From: Pectobacterium carotovorum
GTDB lineage: Bacteria > Pseudomonadota > Gammaproteobacteria > Enterobacterales > Enterobacteriaceae
NCBI RefSeq assembly: GCF_900129615.1
Contig: NZ_FQWI01000007.1
Location: forward strand, 62,001 to 126,000
Length of the DNA stretch: 64,000 bases
Reading direction: 5' to 3'
Position numbers and translations under genes: made by a program. This document shows positions 9,745-18,429 of this stretch, piece after piece (positions within the stretch are counted from its first letter, which is position 1; each line of letters begins with the position of its first letter). A model generated the notes under the pieces. That model was not told the origin of the DNA, searched no databases, and saw nothing but the letters and a program-made list of their open reading frames with translations.

Positions 9745-10269
9745 CTACTCGGGATTCTTTGTCTCGGCATAGCTTGTCGTGCCTGGTGCTGGCGCGGCCA
9801 TCTGGTTAAACATGGATATCTGCTGCTGCATCTCTTTCATGCGTTGCTTATGCTTCAGCTCTAGTATCTCTTTCTGCGCTGGCGTCAGCAGGTTATACAT
9901 TTGGTTGCGCACTCGGGTCATCTGAATCTGACGCTCAAGCTGCACACTCATCATTCGGGTTATCTGCGCTCGCACCGCCGCTTCATCAAACGTTTCTGCC
10001 GTCACCAGCTTATGCATGGCTTTAACATCTTCGGCATTAAACGCCGGTTTGTCCTGACGACTCTGGTGCATCAAATCACGCATTTGCTGACGCTGTTGCT
10101 CAGTCAGCCTCACGCCATCGAACATACCTTGCTGGCCGGGTGCGCCTTTTGTGGCGGAATCATCGATATGCCAGCCGCTCGCCGGGACGTCTCCACTTTC
10201 TGCTGCAAAGGCGGTAAAAGTGCCTAACATAAGCAGTGAAGCAAGAGATAAGGTTGCGAACTGTTGCAT
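9745..10269 (-). CDS. cpxP: Periplasmic Cpx-pathway inhibitor CpxP
   Basis: 174 residues from ATG at 10269, which has GGAGAG seven bases upstream; an in-frame upstream start would add 24 residues of non-signal sequence. A signal peptide (about residues 1-22, ending AFAA) precedes two LTxxQ-type motifs, LTEQQ and LTPAQ, that define the CpxP/Spy family. CpxP is a periplasmic helical cradle that dampens the sensor kinase CpxA and delivers misfolded proteins to DegP. It is divergent from cpxRA and shares a CpxR box with it. Its stop is followed by several more in-frame stop codons before the CpxQ sRNA. Confidence 0.96.
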   Translation of the reverse strand: MQQFATLSLASLLMLGTFTAFAAESGDVPASGWHIDDSATKGAPGQQGMFDGVRLTEQQRQQMRDLMHQSRQDKPAFNAEDVKAMHKLVTAETFDEAAVRAQITRMMSVQLERQIQMTRVRNQMYNLLTPAQKEILELKHKQRMKEMQQQISMFNQMAAPAPGTTSYAETKNPE

Positions 10270-10353
10270 CAATAACTCTCCAGAGCGGTACGTCATTTTG
10301 TGAATCAATGAACAGGAGTCTACGCATCTTGCTGCAAACATGCGTCAGAGGAT

Positions 10354-10368
10354 GTAAAACTACGTAAA
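10354..10368 (+). promoter_or_regulatory. CpxR binding box between cpxP and cpxR
   Basis: GTAAAACTACGTAAA is a perfect GTAAA-N5-GTAAA CpxR box. It lies 84 bases upstream of the cpxP start and 54 bases upstream of cpxR, so it probably serves autoactivation of both divergent transcripts. Confidence 0.9.
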
Positions 10369-10422
10369 GTCATGGAATAGCGCTAATCTATGTCGTATTT
10401 TGCCCTTGGAGGTAGAGAAAAC

Positions 10423-11121
10423 ATGAATAAAATTCTGCTGGTTGATGACGATAGAGAGCTGACCGCTTTACTGAAAGAATTGCTCGAAATGGAAGGTTTT
10501 AACGTCGTTGTCGCCTACGACGGCGAGCAGGCGTTACAGATATTAGATAACACCATTGACCTGTTATTACTGGATGTGATGATGCCGAAGAAAAACGGTA
10601 TCGATACATTAAAAGAACTACGACAGCAGCATCAAACACCAGTCATTATGCTGACCGCCCGCGGCAGTGAATTAGACCGCGTTCTTGGTCTGGAACTGGG
10701 GGCCGATGATTATCTGCCGAAGCCCTTTAACGACCGAGAACTGGTGGCGCGAATCCGCGCGATTCTCCGCCGTTCCAACTGGACCGATCAACAACAGGCG
10801 GGTGATAACAGCGCCCCGACGCTGGAAGTCGATGGCCTGCGTCTGAATCCCGGACGGCAGGAAGCCAGCTTCGACGATATCGTGCTGGATCTGACGGGCA
10901 CCGAATTCACGCTGCTCTATCTGCTGGCACAGCGGCTGGGACAGGTGGTTTCACGCGAACATTTAAGTCAGGAAGTGCTGGGGAAACGGCTGACACCGTT
11001 TGACCGCGCGATCGATATGCATATCTCGAACCTGCGCCGTAAATTGCCAGAACGCAAGGACGGTCTGCCTTGGTTTAAAACGCTGCGTGGACGAGGCTAT
11101 TTGATGGTATCGGCTGCATGA
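10423..11121 (+). CDS. cpxR: Response regulator CpxR
   Basis: 232 residues. The receiver domain (1-120) has the acidic pocket at Asp8-10, the phospho-acceptor Asp51 in LLLLDVMMP, Thr in MLTARG and Lys in YLPKPF. A winged-helix OmpR/PhoB domain (about 130-230) binds DNA. CpxR activates periplasmic folding factors and represses costly envelope structures. The start is the ATG preceded by GGAGGTAGAGAAA; an upstream in-frame ATG at 10390 adds 11 residues and lacks family support. The stop overlaps cpxA by four bases. Confidence 0.97.
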   Translation: MNKILLVDDDRELTALLKELLEMEGFNVVVAYDGEQALQILDNTIDLLLLDVMMPKKNGIDTLKELRQQHQTPVIMLTARGSELDRVLGLELGADDYLPKPFNDRELVARIRAILRRSNWTDQQQAGDNSAPTLEVDGLRLNPGRQEASFDDIVLDLTGTEFTLLYLLAQRLGQVVSREHLSQEVLGKRLTPFDRAIDMHISNLRRKLPERKDGLPWFKTLRGRGYLMVSAA

Positions 11122-12488
11122 TCAATAGTTTGACCGCTCGTATTTTTGCCATTTTTTGGTTAACGCTGGCGCTGGTACTCATGCTGGTTCTGATGGTGCC
11201 CAAGCTGGACTCGCGCCAGCTTACCGCCTTGCTGGAAAACGAGCAGCGGCAGGGCATCATGCTGGAACAGCACATTGAGGCAGACCTCGCCAACACGCCA
11301 GCTAACGATCTGCGCTGGTGGCTACGGCTGTTCTGGGTGTTGGAGAAGTGGGCTCCACCGGGGCAGCGCCTTTTTCTGGTCACCAGTGAAGGCAGGATCT
11401 TCGGCGTAGAAAAGCATGAAACCCCGATTGTGCGTAATTTTATCGGGCTATCGGATAACGCCGATCATCCGCAAAAGAAAAATTACGGCCGCATTGAGCT
11501 TCTTGGCCCCTTTGCGATCCGCGATGGTGATGACAACTACCAGCTTTATCTGATTCGCCCTGCCAGCAGCCCACAGTCCGATTTTATTAGTCTGCTGTTT
11601 GACCGCCCTTTGTTGCTGCTAATCTTCACCATGCTGATCAGTTCACCGCTGCTGCTCTGGCTTGCCTGGAGTCTGGCGAAACCCGCACGTAAGCTCAAAC
11701 ACGCTGCCGACGAAGTTGCCAAAGGCAATTTACGTCAGCACCCTGAGCTGGAGTCTGGCCCGCAAGAGTTTCAGGCGACGGGCGTCAGCTTTAACCAGAT
11801 GGTCAGCGCATTGGAGCGGATGGTCACCGCACAGCAACGTCTGCTGTCGGACATCTCGCATGAGCTGCGCACGCCGCTGACACGCTTGCAACTGGCAACA
11901 GCGCTGCTGCGTCGGCGTCAGGGTGAAGGCAATGAGCTGAACCGCATCGCGACGGAAACCCAGCGGCTCGACAGTATGATTAACGATCTGCTGGTACTCT
12001 CACGAAATCAGCACAAGAACGAACTGACCCGTGAGTTCCTGCGTGCCGATGAACTGTGGGGTAATGTGCTGGATGATGCCGCCTTTGAAGCCGAGCAGAT
12101 GGGGAAAACGCTGGAAGTGCCCTATCCTCCGGGGCCGTGGACGCTCTTTGGCAACCCTGCCTCGCTCGACAGTGCGCTGGAAAATATCGTGCGCAACGCG
12201 CTGCGTTATTCTCACAACCACATCGAAGTGGCCTTCTCGGTGGATAATCAGGGCATCACCATCAAAGTGGATGACGATGGCCCCGGCGTGAGCCCGGAAG
12301 ATCGCGAACAGATTTTCCGCCCCTTCTACCGTACGGATGAAGCGCGTGACCGCGAATCCGGCGGCAGCGGTTTAGGGCTCGCCATCGTGGAAACTGCCAT
12401 TACACAGCACAAAGGCTGGGTAAAAGCGGAAGACAGTCCACTGGGCGGATTACGCCTGATTATCTGGCTGCCGTTGCATCAGCGGTAA
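11118..12488 (+). CDS. cpxA: Sensor histidine kinase CpxA
   Basis: 456 residues. Membrane segment 1 is at about 8-28, a periplasmic sensor at about 30-160, membrane segment 2 at about 163-187, then a HAMP linker, a dimerisation domain with the phospho-accepting His248 (SDISHELRTPLTR), and an HATPase domain with N, G1 and G2 boxes (ENIVRNALRYS, DDGPGV, GSGLGLAI). It phosphorylates and dephosphorylates CpxR in response to envelope damage and is inhibited by CpxP. It is coupled to cpxR by ATGA overlap. Confidence 0.97.
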   Translation: MINSLTARIFAIFWLTLALVLMLVLMVPKLDSRQLTALLENEQRQGIMLEQHIEADLANTPANDLRWWLRLFWVLEKWAPPGQRLFLVTSEGRIFGVEKHETPIVRNFIGLSDNADHPQKKNYGRIELLGPFAIRDGDDNYQLYLIRPASSPQSDFISLLFDRPLLLLIFTMLISSPLLLWLAWSLAKPARKLKHAADEVAKGNLRQHPELESGPQEFQATGVSFNQMVSALERMVTAQQRLLSDISHELRTPLTRLQLATALLRRRQGEGNELNRIATETQRLDSMINDLLVLSRNQHKNELTREFLRADELWGNVLDDAAFEAEQMGKTLEVPYPPGPWTLFGNPASLDSALENIVRNALRYSHNHIEVAFSVDNQGITIKVDDDGPGVSPEDREQIFRPFYRTDEARDRESGGSGLGLAIVETAITQHKGWVKAEDSPLGGLRLIIWLPLHQR

Positions 12489-12539
12489 ATCAAGCAAGAG
12501 TTTTTCCCGCCACCGACGTTTCCTTCTATAACACGCTCT

Positions 12540-12575
12540 CAGGTGCCCGACATGGGCACCTGTCACTTTCTGTTT
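12540..12575 (+). terminator. Probable terminator after cpxRA
   Basis: A nine-base perfect stem CAGGTGCCC/GGGCACCTG with a five-base loop lies 51 bases after cpxA and is followed by a T-rich tract rather than a pure T run. Confidence 0.65.
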
Positions 12576-12681
12576 ATCTTCTCACGGTTATACTGGATTG
12601 AGTTTTTTAGGCGATTGCGTAGAGTGATCGCCACTCATGCCGAAAACAGGCAAGACCCGTGTTGAATGAAGGATACAAACC

Positions 12682-14856
12682 ATGAAAGGAGTAACGCTGC
12701 TGGCTGGCGTACTGACAGCGTTAATGAGCAGTCAGGCATTCAGTTCCAGCGATGGAGTGTGCGGCTTTTCCGACTCGGAATGTGGCGTGTCCGCCCTGCC
12801 CTATTTGCAGCCGGGCAACGACACGCGCGCTAACCTGATGTTGCTGCAAAGCCGTCTCCACAACATGTCGCTTCCGTTACCCCATCCTTTACCCGATCAA
12901 ACGCGTTCACGTATCGACCCTTTCACCGCCTACCGGGTCATGGGAATTGCCGCCACGGAAGGGGTTCCGACTCCTGACTCAGGAGAGGATGTCACGGCAG
13001 ATGCGCCTTACCTTTCAACGTTGAATAAAGCGAAGCGGCTGAATCTTCCTTTGTCCGTTCAGGGCACGATCTCCACGTTTTCGCCTGACGATAACGAAGG
13101 ACGCCATATTTCCAACGAGCTTTCCACGCTGGAAGCGTTTTTCGACGTCCTGCTGGCTGACACACAGCTCACCGAGGAACAACGCACGGTGCTGGCACAT
13201 CAGCGGGTAAATCTCCTCAACCCGCTGTATACCAAAGACGCGCTGAACGAGGGTCTTATAAGCCTACCGGACGAAGGACATGCTGGCGCTCTCATGCACT
13301 ATCTGTTCGCGGCGCTGGCGTTCTATCAGGGGCACTTTGATGAGGCGGAAAGCGGCTTTCAGGCGTTAACGTCTTCACCACAGCCGTGGGTCGCGGAAAC
13401 CTCGCGCTATATGTTGATTCGCGTGGCGATCAATAAAGCGATGGAAAACGCGCTCGATGAATACAACATGTTTGATGCCAGTAAAGCCGATAAAGCGGCT
13501 GCACAGCTGGCCGTTCAGCATATTGGCGACTATCTGAAACAGTATCCAGACGGGCAATACATCGAGTCCGCTAACGGGCTTTACCGCCGCGCTTACTGGA
13601 TTCTGGACGATGTGAATGCCTTAGCGAAAACGTACCAACACGAGTTGAACAACACCGCTGACGTCGAAACCCTCCTTGAATTGAGCGACGAGATCGACAA
13701 CAAGCTGCTGGAAAATCGGCAGTTCACCAGTGCACCAGAAAGCGCGCCGTTGACGATGGTGCAAGATCTCAAGCGCTTGCGTTCCGATGAAGGCTGGCTG
13801 GCGCTGCCCGCCTTATCCGTTGACGAACTGGCCGCACAGAAGCCGCTGTTTGAGCAAGGCAACATGCAGGATGCGTTCAGCTATCTTCAGGCCGCACAGC
13901 TGTTTTATGGTCAAAAAGATTACGCCGCCGTGGTTAACAGCGTTCCCGCGACACAGGCGAAAGATCTGACCGATACCGTACGTTTCAGCCTGCAAGTCTT
14001 ACGCGGTCGGGCGCTGGTGCGTCTGGAGCGCTGGGATGAGGCGGAAGCGCACTGGCGTCAGTTGCTAACGCGCAATACGGGATACACGCAAAATCAGTTC
14101 CTGCAACTGGCGCTGGCGGAAACACTGGTCAAGGCGGGTCATCCAGAGCGGATCTTTGCCGCCGACAGCCCGGTGAAAAACCTGCGTTTCCGTTCCGCCG
14201 TGCTGAAAGTTAGTGCCAACGCCGAGCTGTTGCGTCAACAAACGGGCCCGCAGCAAACCCATGAAGAACGGGCTATCGCGCTGCATACGCTGTTAACCAA
14301 GTCGCTGACCCACGGCGATTACGCCAGCTATCTCAAAGATGTTCAGTTGAGGAAAGACATTGCGCCGCTGGTCAGCAGCGAAAATCAAAGCTGGAATCAG
14401 GAAGATTTGACGGCATTTGACTGGGACGGCAGCGACACCGAAGAAGACTATCAGTGTCCAGCGCTGAATGACGTGGTCACGACGCTGAATCAACGTCCTA
14501 ATGACGCTCGTTCGATTAACTGCCTCGGTGAATTTTTCCTGCGCACCAATAACAGCGTGGGCTTCGACTGGGGTGAAGGCAGCATGTTGAGCGGACTCAC
14601 CAACGCGCCAACGCAGTTCGTCGGCACTGAATATAATCGTCTGGATGGTTATATGCGGGTGATTGCCGACCCGAAAGCGCCGCCGGAAGACAAAACCTAT
14701 GCCTTATATCGTGCGGTCTACTGCTATGCACCGAGTGGCTATAACGACTGCGGCCCACAGGACATCAGCAAGGCAACCCGCAAAGCCTGGTTTACCCAAC
14801 TGAAAACCAAGTACAAAGGCAGCGTGTGGGCAGACAAGCTCGATTATTACTGGTAA
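12682..14856 (+). CDS. Exported helical-repeat (TPR-like) protein of unknown function
   Basis: 724 residues with a cleavable signal peptide (about 1-21, ending SQAFSS). Mature residues contain several Cys (for example CGFSDSECGVS near the start and CYAPSGYNDC near the end) that could form disulfides in the periplasm. The body is alpha-helical with repeats reminiscent of tetratricopeptides (ALAFYQGHFDEAESGFQAL; LRGRALVRLERWDEAEAHW). The next gene, a DUF3142 protein, starts 31 bases before this stop, so the two are very likely translated together and act together. I do not recognise a characterised homologue. The region between cpxA and this gene (12489-12681) holds the cpxRA terminator and presumably this operon's promoter. 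Confidence 0.8.
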   Translation: MKGVTLLAGVLTALMSSQAFSSSDGVCGFSDSECGVSALPYLQPGNDTRANLMLLQSRLHNMSLPLPHPLPDQTRSRIDPFTAYRVMGIAATEGVPTPDSGEDVTADAPYLSTLNKAKRLNLPLSVQGTISTFSPDDNEGRHISNELSTLEAFFDVLLADTQLTEEQRTVLAHQRVNLLNPLYTKDALNEGLISLPDEGHAGALMHYLFAALAFYQGHFDEAESGFQALTSSPQPWVAETSRYMLIRVAINKAMENALDEYNMFDASKADKAAAQLAVQHIGDYLKQYPDGQYIESANGLYRRAYWILDDVNALAKTYQHELNNTADVETLLELSDEIDNKLLENRQFTSAPESAPLTMVQDLKRLRSDEGWLALPALSVDELAAQKPLFEQGNMQDAFSYLQAAQLFYGQKDYAAVVNSVPATQAKDLTDTVRFSLQVLRGRALVRLERWDEAEAHWRQLLTRNTGYTQNQFLQLALAETLVKAGHPERIFAADSPVKNLRFRSAVLKVSANAELLRQQTGPQQTHEERAIALHTLLTKSLTHGDYASYLKDVQLRKDIAPLVSSENQSWNQEDLTAFDWDGSDTEEDYQCPALNDVVTTLNQRPNDARSINCLGEFFLRTNNSVGFDWGEGSMLSGLTNAPTQFVGTEYNRLDGYMRVIADPKAPPEDKTYALYRAVYCYAPSGYNDCGPQDISKATRKAWFTQLKTKYKGSVWADKLDYYW

Positions 14857-15626
14857 CGCCGTTAATCGTGTTGGCCGGCCTGTTCTCGTTCTGTACGCAG
14901 GCCGCTTCCGTTAACGTTGCACCTTCAACCATCAACGCGGCGCACGCCCTCGTCGACGCGACGCGCTATCAGGACTTCTGGCTATGGGCGGCAGTGCGAC
15001 CCCAGCCAATTCTGCATCAGGCACAAACGCTGTACCTGCATCAGGGTGAAGTGGCGCGCCGTCAGGGTAAAGTCGTGTTCCTGCGTCAGGGGATTCCGCC
15101 CAGCCAATTGCGCGTTAACCGCGTCTGGCTGGCTTTCCGCATGACCACTCTGGAGCTTTCCGATCGCCACCTGAACCGGATACTAAAATTACGGGAAAAG
15201 TGGCAGCGTCAGGGGAATCAAGTTGCTGGGATTCAGATCGATTTTGACGCGAAAAGCTATCAATTGGCAGGCTATGTCGCATTTCTGACGCAATTACGCG
15301 AGCGTTTACCCGAAGATTGTCAGCTCAGTATTACAGGGCTGCTCGATTGGTCGAAAACTGGGGATGTGTCGGCGTTGAACCGCTTACAGGGCAAGCTGGA
15401 TGAAGTGGTGGTGCAGACCTATCAGGGGCGCAGCACCATTACCAATTACGCCGAGTACCTGCCCGCGCTGATGAAGCTGACTCTGCCTTTCCGGGTCGGG
15501 CTGGTACAACACGGCAAGTGGGAACCGCAGTGGCAGCAGCGCCTTGCCACTTCACCGTATTATCGCGGGGAAGTGGTGTTTCTGGTGAATCCGCCCCTGA
15601 AAAAATCCGTCAACGGCAGGCTGTAG
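14826..15626 (+). CDS. DUF3142 family exported protein
   Basis: 266 residues starting at GTG inside the end of the preceding gene, with AAAGG a few bases upstream. A hydrophobic signal segment (about 5-26) is followed by a domain I recognise as DUF3142: beta-alpha repeats with GIQIDFDAKS (about 135-145), an acidic pair suggestive of the conserved Asp residues of TIM-barrel glycosidase-like proteins, and VVVQTYQG. This could bind or process a polysaccharide, but no activity is established. The overlap with the helical-repeat gene indicates a shared function. Confidence 0.72.
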   Translation: MGRQARLLLVTPLIVLAGLFSFCTQAASVNVAPSTINAAHALVDATRYQDFWLWAAVRPQPILHQAQTLYLHQGEVARRQGKVVFLRQGIPPSQLRVNRVWLAFRMTTLELSDRHLNRILKLREKWQRQGNQVAGIQIDFDAKSYQLAGYVAFLTQLRERLPEDCQLSITGLLDWSKTGDVSALNRLQGKLDEVVVQTYQGRSTITNYAEYLPALMKLTLPFRVGLVQHGKWEPQWQQRLATSPYYRGEVVFLVNPPLKKSVNGRL

Positions 15627-15636
15627 CAAGCAATAG

Positions 15637-16101
15637 CTACAGGCAACCGCCGAAACTATTTTGCCGCCAGGCTTCATAGCTGATAATCGCCACGGCATTC
15701 GACAGATTCAGGCTGCGGTTATTAGACTGCATGGGAATGCGGATACGGAAATCCGACTCAAAGCCGTTGCGAATCTCGTCTGGCAGGCCGGACGTTTCCG
15801 ATCCAAACAGCAGTACATCATCTGGCTGGTAGGTCGGCTGATCGTAGGGACGGCTGCCTTTGGTCGTACAGGCGAAGATGCGTTTGCCAGGAACCGCAGC
15901 CAGAAAATCCTGATAGTTTTTATGACGGCTGACGTTCGCCAGATCGTGATAATCCAGTCCCGCACGGCGCAGCTTTTTCTCTTCAAAATCAAAACCCAGC
16001 GGTTCAATCAAATGAAGCGTACAGCCGTTGTTGGCCGCCAGTCGGATAATATTGCCAGTGTTCGGTGCAATTTGAGGCTCATAGAGCGCGATATGGAACA
16101 T
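15637..16101 (-). CDS. trmL: tRNA (cytidine/uridine(34)-2'-O)-methyltransferase TrmL
   Basis: 154 residues, close to the E. coli length. This is a minimal SPOUT enzyme: [13 protein letters not shown] at the N-terminus, [10 protein letters not shown] near residue 100 and [14 protein letters not shown] near 125 form the trefoil knot that binds AdoMet. It 2'-O-methylates the wobble base of the two tRNA-Leu isoacceptors. It is convergent with the DUF3142 gene only 10 bp away. Confidence 0.95.
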   Translation of the reverse strand: MFHIALYEPQIAPNTGNIIRLAANNGCTLHLIEPLGFDFEEKKLRRAGLDYHDLANVSRHKNYQDFLAAVPGKRIFACTTKGSRPYDQPTYQPDDVLLFGSETSGLPDEIRNGFESDFRIRIPMQSNNRSLNLSNAVAIISYEAWRQNSFGGCL

Positions 16102-16238
16102 GAGATAGCGTCAACCACGAAGAAAAATTCCGCCGCAGTATAACGCATTCCCACGGGGCAGCCCAAAACCTGTGCACGCAGGATTGCGGATTACTCTGCA
16201 CGACGTTTTCATCCGCAGCGATTACACTTAAGTGAATA

Positions 16239-16259
16239 CATCAGAATAATGTTCTGATG
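16239..16259. promoter_or_regulatory. Dyad element upstream of the Gln-rich protein gene
   Basis: CATCAGAA and TTCTGATG form a perfect eight-base dyad with a five-base centre, 39 bases before the start codon of the next gene. It could be an operator or a leader hairpin. Confidence 0.45.
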
Positions 16260-16297
16260 AAAACACAATGCGGGCAGAAGGCCTGTGTGGAGGTTTA

Positions 16298-16594
16298 ATG
16301 AAACACCCTAAGACATTATTGGCCTGTGCTGCCCTGCTCGGCCTGCCGCTTCTGGCGAGTGCCAATACGCCGCAAGCGCCCACGCCTCAGCAGCAGTTTG
16401 AGAACGGCATAAGCAGCCAGAAACAGTTGCAGCAAAATATGCAGCAGAACCAGAAATTACAGCAACAGCAGCTAAATAATCAGCTCCAGCAGCGCAACCA
16501 GCAGTTGCAGCAACAACGCCAGCAGCAGCTACAGCAGGATTTACAGCGGTCACAGAGAACCACACCGCCACCGCCAATTAAGCAGAATCCCTGA
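16298..16594 (+). CDS. Exported Gln-rich protein, DUF2756/YhhA-like
   Basis: 98 residues from the ATG that follows GGAGG; a longer reading from 16268 lacks a ribosome site. A signal peptide (about 1-22, ending LLASA) precedes a region in which glutamine makes up roughly half of the residues, followed by a proline-rich tail (TPPPPIKQ). E. coli YhhA is a similar Gln-rich exported protein next to ugpQ, and the ugp operon is close by here, with one transporter gene between. That makes YhhA homology plausible, although low-complexity sequence makes it hard to prove. Function unknown. Confidence 0.7.
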   Translation: MKHPKTLLACAALLGLPLLASANTPQAPTPQQQFENGISSQKQLQQNMQQNQKLQQQQLNNQLQQRNQQLQQQRQQQLQQDLQRSQRTTPPPPIKQNP

Positions 16595-16607
16595 TGCGAT
16601 GGCGGCC

Positions 16608-17564
16608 TTATAGCCGCACACCCATCAGCGTTAAAATCAACGGCGTGGTTAGCGCCGCCATCGCCGTTGATAACAGCAAACTTGATGCCACCGGGCCGCC
16701 CAGCACATCGAATTGACGCGACATCAGATAGACGTTGACGCCCACCGCCATCGACCCCAGCAACACGACCGCACGCGTTTCCATTTCCGGCAGGCCGAGC
16801 GCGATAGCAATCCCCCAGATCACCAGCGGTTGTACCAGCAGTTTGATCGTACAAATCGCCGTGCTGATCTGCCAGCCGTCACGCACGCGGTATTCCGCCA
16901 GCCCCATTCCCAGCGCTACCAGCGACAGCGGTGCGGCAATCTGTCCCAGCATGGCAAGCGGCTGATCGACATACGACGGCAGCGGCAGGCCCGTCAGGCT
17001 GAATAAGGTCCCGGACAGAATGCCAATAATCAGCGGGTTCTTCAGCACGCCCAGTGCAGTTTTGGTAAAGCCCTGTAGCGACAGCGCCCCGTTACGCGCC
17101 CATTCCACCGACACCGTCACCAGCGTCCACAAAATAAGCCCGTTAAACACCACCACCAGCGCAACGGACGGGATCGCCTCTTCACCCAGCATCAGCGTAG
17201 CAATCGGCAGCCCCAGCATCACGTTGTTGGAGAAGATGCCGCTCAGCGCAAACAGAGAGCCGGAGACGCCATCAAGATGAAAGACTTTGCGCGCCACGAT
17301 GCGGCCTAGGACAAACACCAGCAGGCAGCCGCCGAAAAAGGCGATCAGCAGCCGGGCATCCACCACCGGACGTTTGGAAAAATCCGACATCAGGCGAAAC
17401 AGCATGGCGGGCATGGCGACGGAGAAGACAAAGCGCGTCATGCCGTCGGTCACGGTGGTCGGCCATTTACCGTAACGAATCAGGCTATAGCCGAGCGCGA
17501 TAAGAACAAAGAGGGGTAACGACAGAAAAATCTGGTGCCAAAGCGAAACAATAAATGCGGGCAT
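16608..17564 (-). CDS. AEC-family (auxin efflux carrier-like) transporter
   Basis: 318 residues with about ten hydrophobic segments in two five-helix halves, the usual layout of AEC permeases. The half-way point contains hydrophilic residues around 155-170, and conserved FSNNVMLGLPI (about 111-121) and GSMAVGVNVYLMS (about 270-282) resemble the crossover motifs of the family. Bacterial members export or import carboxylates such as malonate or malate; the substrate here is unknown. It is convergent with the Gln-rich protein gene and upstream of it on the other strand. Confidence 0.85.
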   Translation of the reverse strand: MPAFIVSLWHQIFLSLPLFVLIALGYSLIRYGKWPTTVTDGMTRFVFSVAMPAMLFRLMSDFSKRPVVDARLLIAFFGGCLLVFVLGRIVARKVFHLDGVSGSLFALSGIFSNNVMLGLPIATLMLGEEAIPSVALVVVFNGLILWTLVTVSVEWARNGALSLQGFTKTALGVLKNPLIIGILSGTLFSLTGLPLPSYVDQPLAMLGQIAAPLSLVALGMGLAEYRVRDGWQISTAICTIKLLVQPLVIWGIAIALGLPEMETRAVVLLGSMAVGVNVYLMSRQFDVLGGPVASSLLLSTAMAALTTPLILTLMGVRL

Positions 17565-17645
17565 GAAGCCACTTCCTTATTACCGGCACCAAGTCAGAAA
17601 GAAGGTCCCCGCATTATATTTTCTTACAGCAATATCAACATCGCC

Positions 17646-17668
17646 GCAGCTTGAAGTATGACGGGTAT
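17646..17668. repeat. Half copy of a dispersed CTTCAAGC(T/C)GC repeat
   Basis: Reading on the minus strand, ATACCCGTCATACTTCAAGC matches the start of longer copies at 36186-36245 and 41600-41658 and the half copy at 57342-57365. Confidence 0.6.
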
Positions 17669-17679
17669 AGAGGCAGACC

Positions 17680-18429
17680 TTAGCCGGTCACGAAGTTAGC
17701 CCCGATTAAATCTATCCGGTCAGTACAGATACAGTCAACGCCCCAATCCAGCAAAGTTTGCGCGCGATCGGGTTGGTTGACGGTATAAACCAGAATGCGC
17801 AAACCGGCAGCTTTCAGCGCCGCGACGCGTTCTGCCGTCAGCAGCTTGTGATTCAGATGGATGGACACACACTCCAGGCGCTGTGTTAATGCCAGCCAGT
17901 CTTCTTCCCACTCATCCAGCAGCAGCCCGCGCGGTAATTCCGGCACCGCCTGCTGCGCCGCTTCCAGGGCTTCGATAGAGAACGATGACAGCAGCGGTGC
18001 AACCGGATGATCGGCCCACAGCTGACGCGCCGCCAGCGCAATCACCCGCCCGGTTTCTGCTTCATATCCGGTGGTGGGTTTAATCTCGATATTGGCCGCC
18101 ATGCCGTACTGCACGCAGCGTTTTGCCACTTCCGATAGCAGCGGCAGGCGTTCACCAACAAATTTATGGCCGTACCAGCCGCCGACATCCAGCCCGACCA
18201 GCTTGTCCCACGGCAGTTCCCCGGCAATACCCCAGCCGTTGCTGGTGCGCTCAAGCGTGTCGTCGTGTAGGAGGAAAATCTGGCCGTCCTGCGACAGCTT
18301 GGCGTCAAATTCGATCATCTTGTGACCGAGGCTAGCACCAACATCAATCGCCGCCAGCGTGTTTTCCGGTGCCAGTGAACCACCGCCGCGATGGGCGACA
18401 ATGCTCGGGTAAGGCCAGAGTGTTTCCAT
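17680..18429 (-). CDS. ugpQ: Glycerophosphodiester phosphodiesterase UgpQ
   Basis: 249 residues, GDPD TIM-barrel. Catalytic features are visible: AHRGG with His13, the PENT motif at 21-24, and LLHDDT with His55. UgpQ is the cytosolic enzyme that hydrolyses glycerophosphodiesters taken up by the Ugp transporter to glycerol-3-phosphate and an alcohol. Its ATG shares one base with the ugpC stop (TAATG), so it is the last gene of the ugp operon. Confidence 0.96.
   Translation of the reverse strand: METLWPYPSIVAHRGGGSLAPENTLAAIDVGASLGHKMIEFDAKLSQDGQIFLLHDDTLERTSNGWGIAGELPWDKLVGLDVGGWYGHKFVGERLPLLSEVAKRCVQYGMAANIEIKPTTGYEAETGRVIALAARQLWADHPVAPLLSSFSIEALEAAQQAVPELPRGLLLDEWEEDWLALTQRLECVSIHLNHKLLTAERVAALKAAGLRILVYTVNQPDRAQTLLDWGVDCICTDRIDLIGANFVTG

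Noticed and set aside
9591-9864. Plus-strand frames over the cpxP 3' region
   Set aside because: They run antisense to CpxQ and cpxP, have low-complexity Thr/Leu content from the GTAGTA repeats and no ribosome site.
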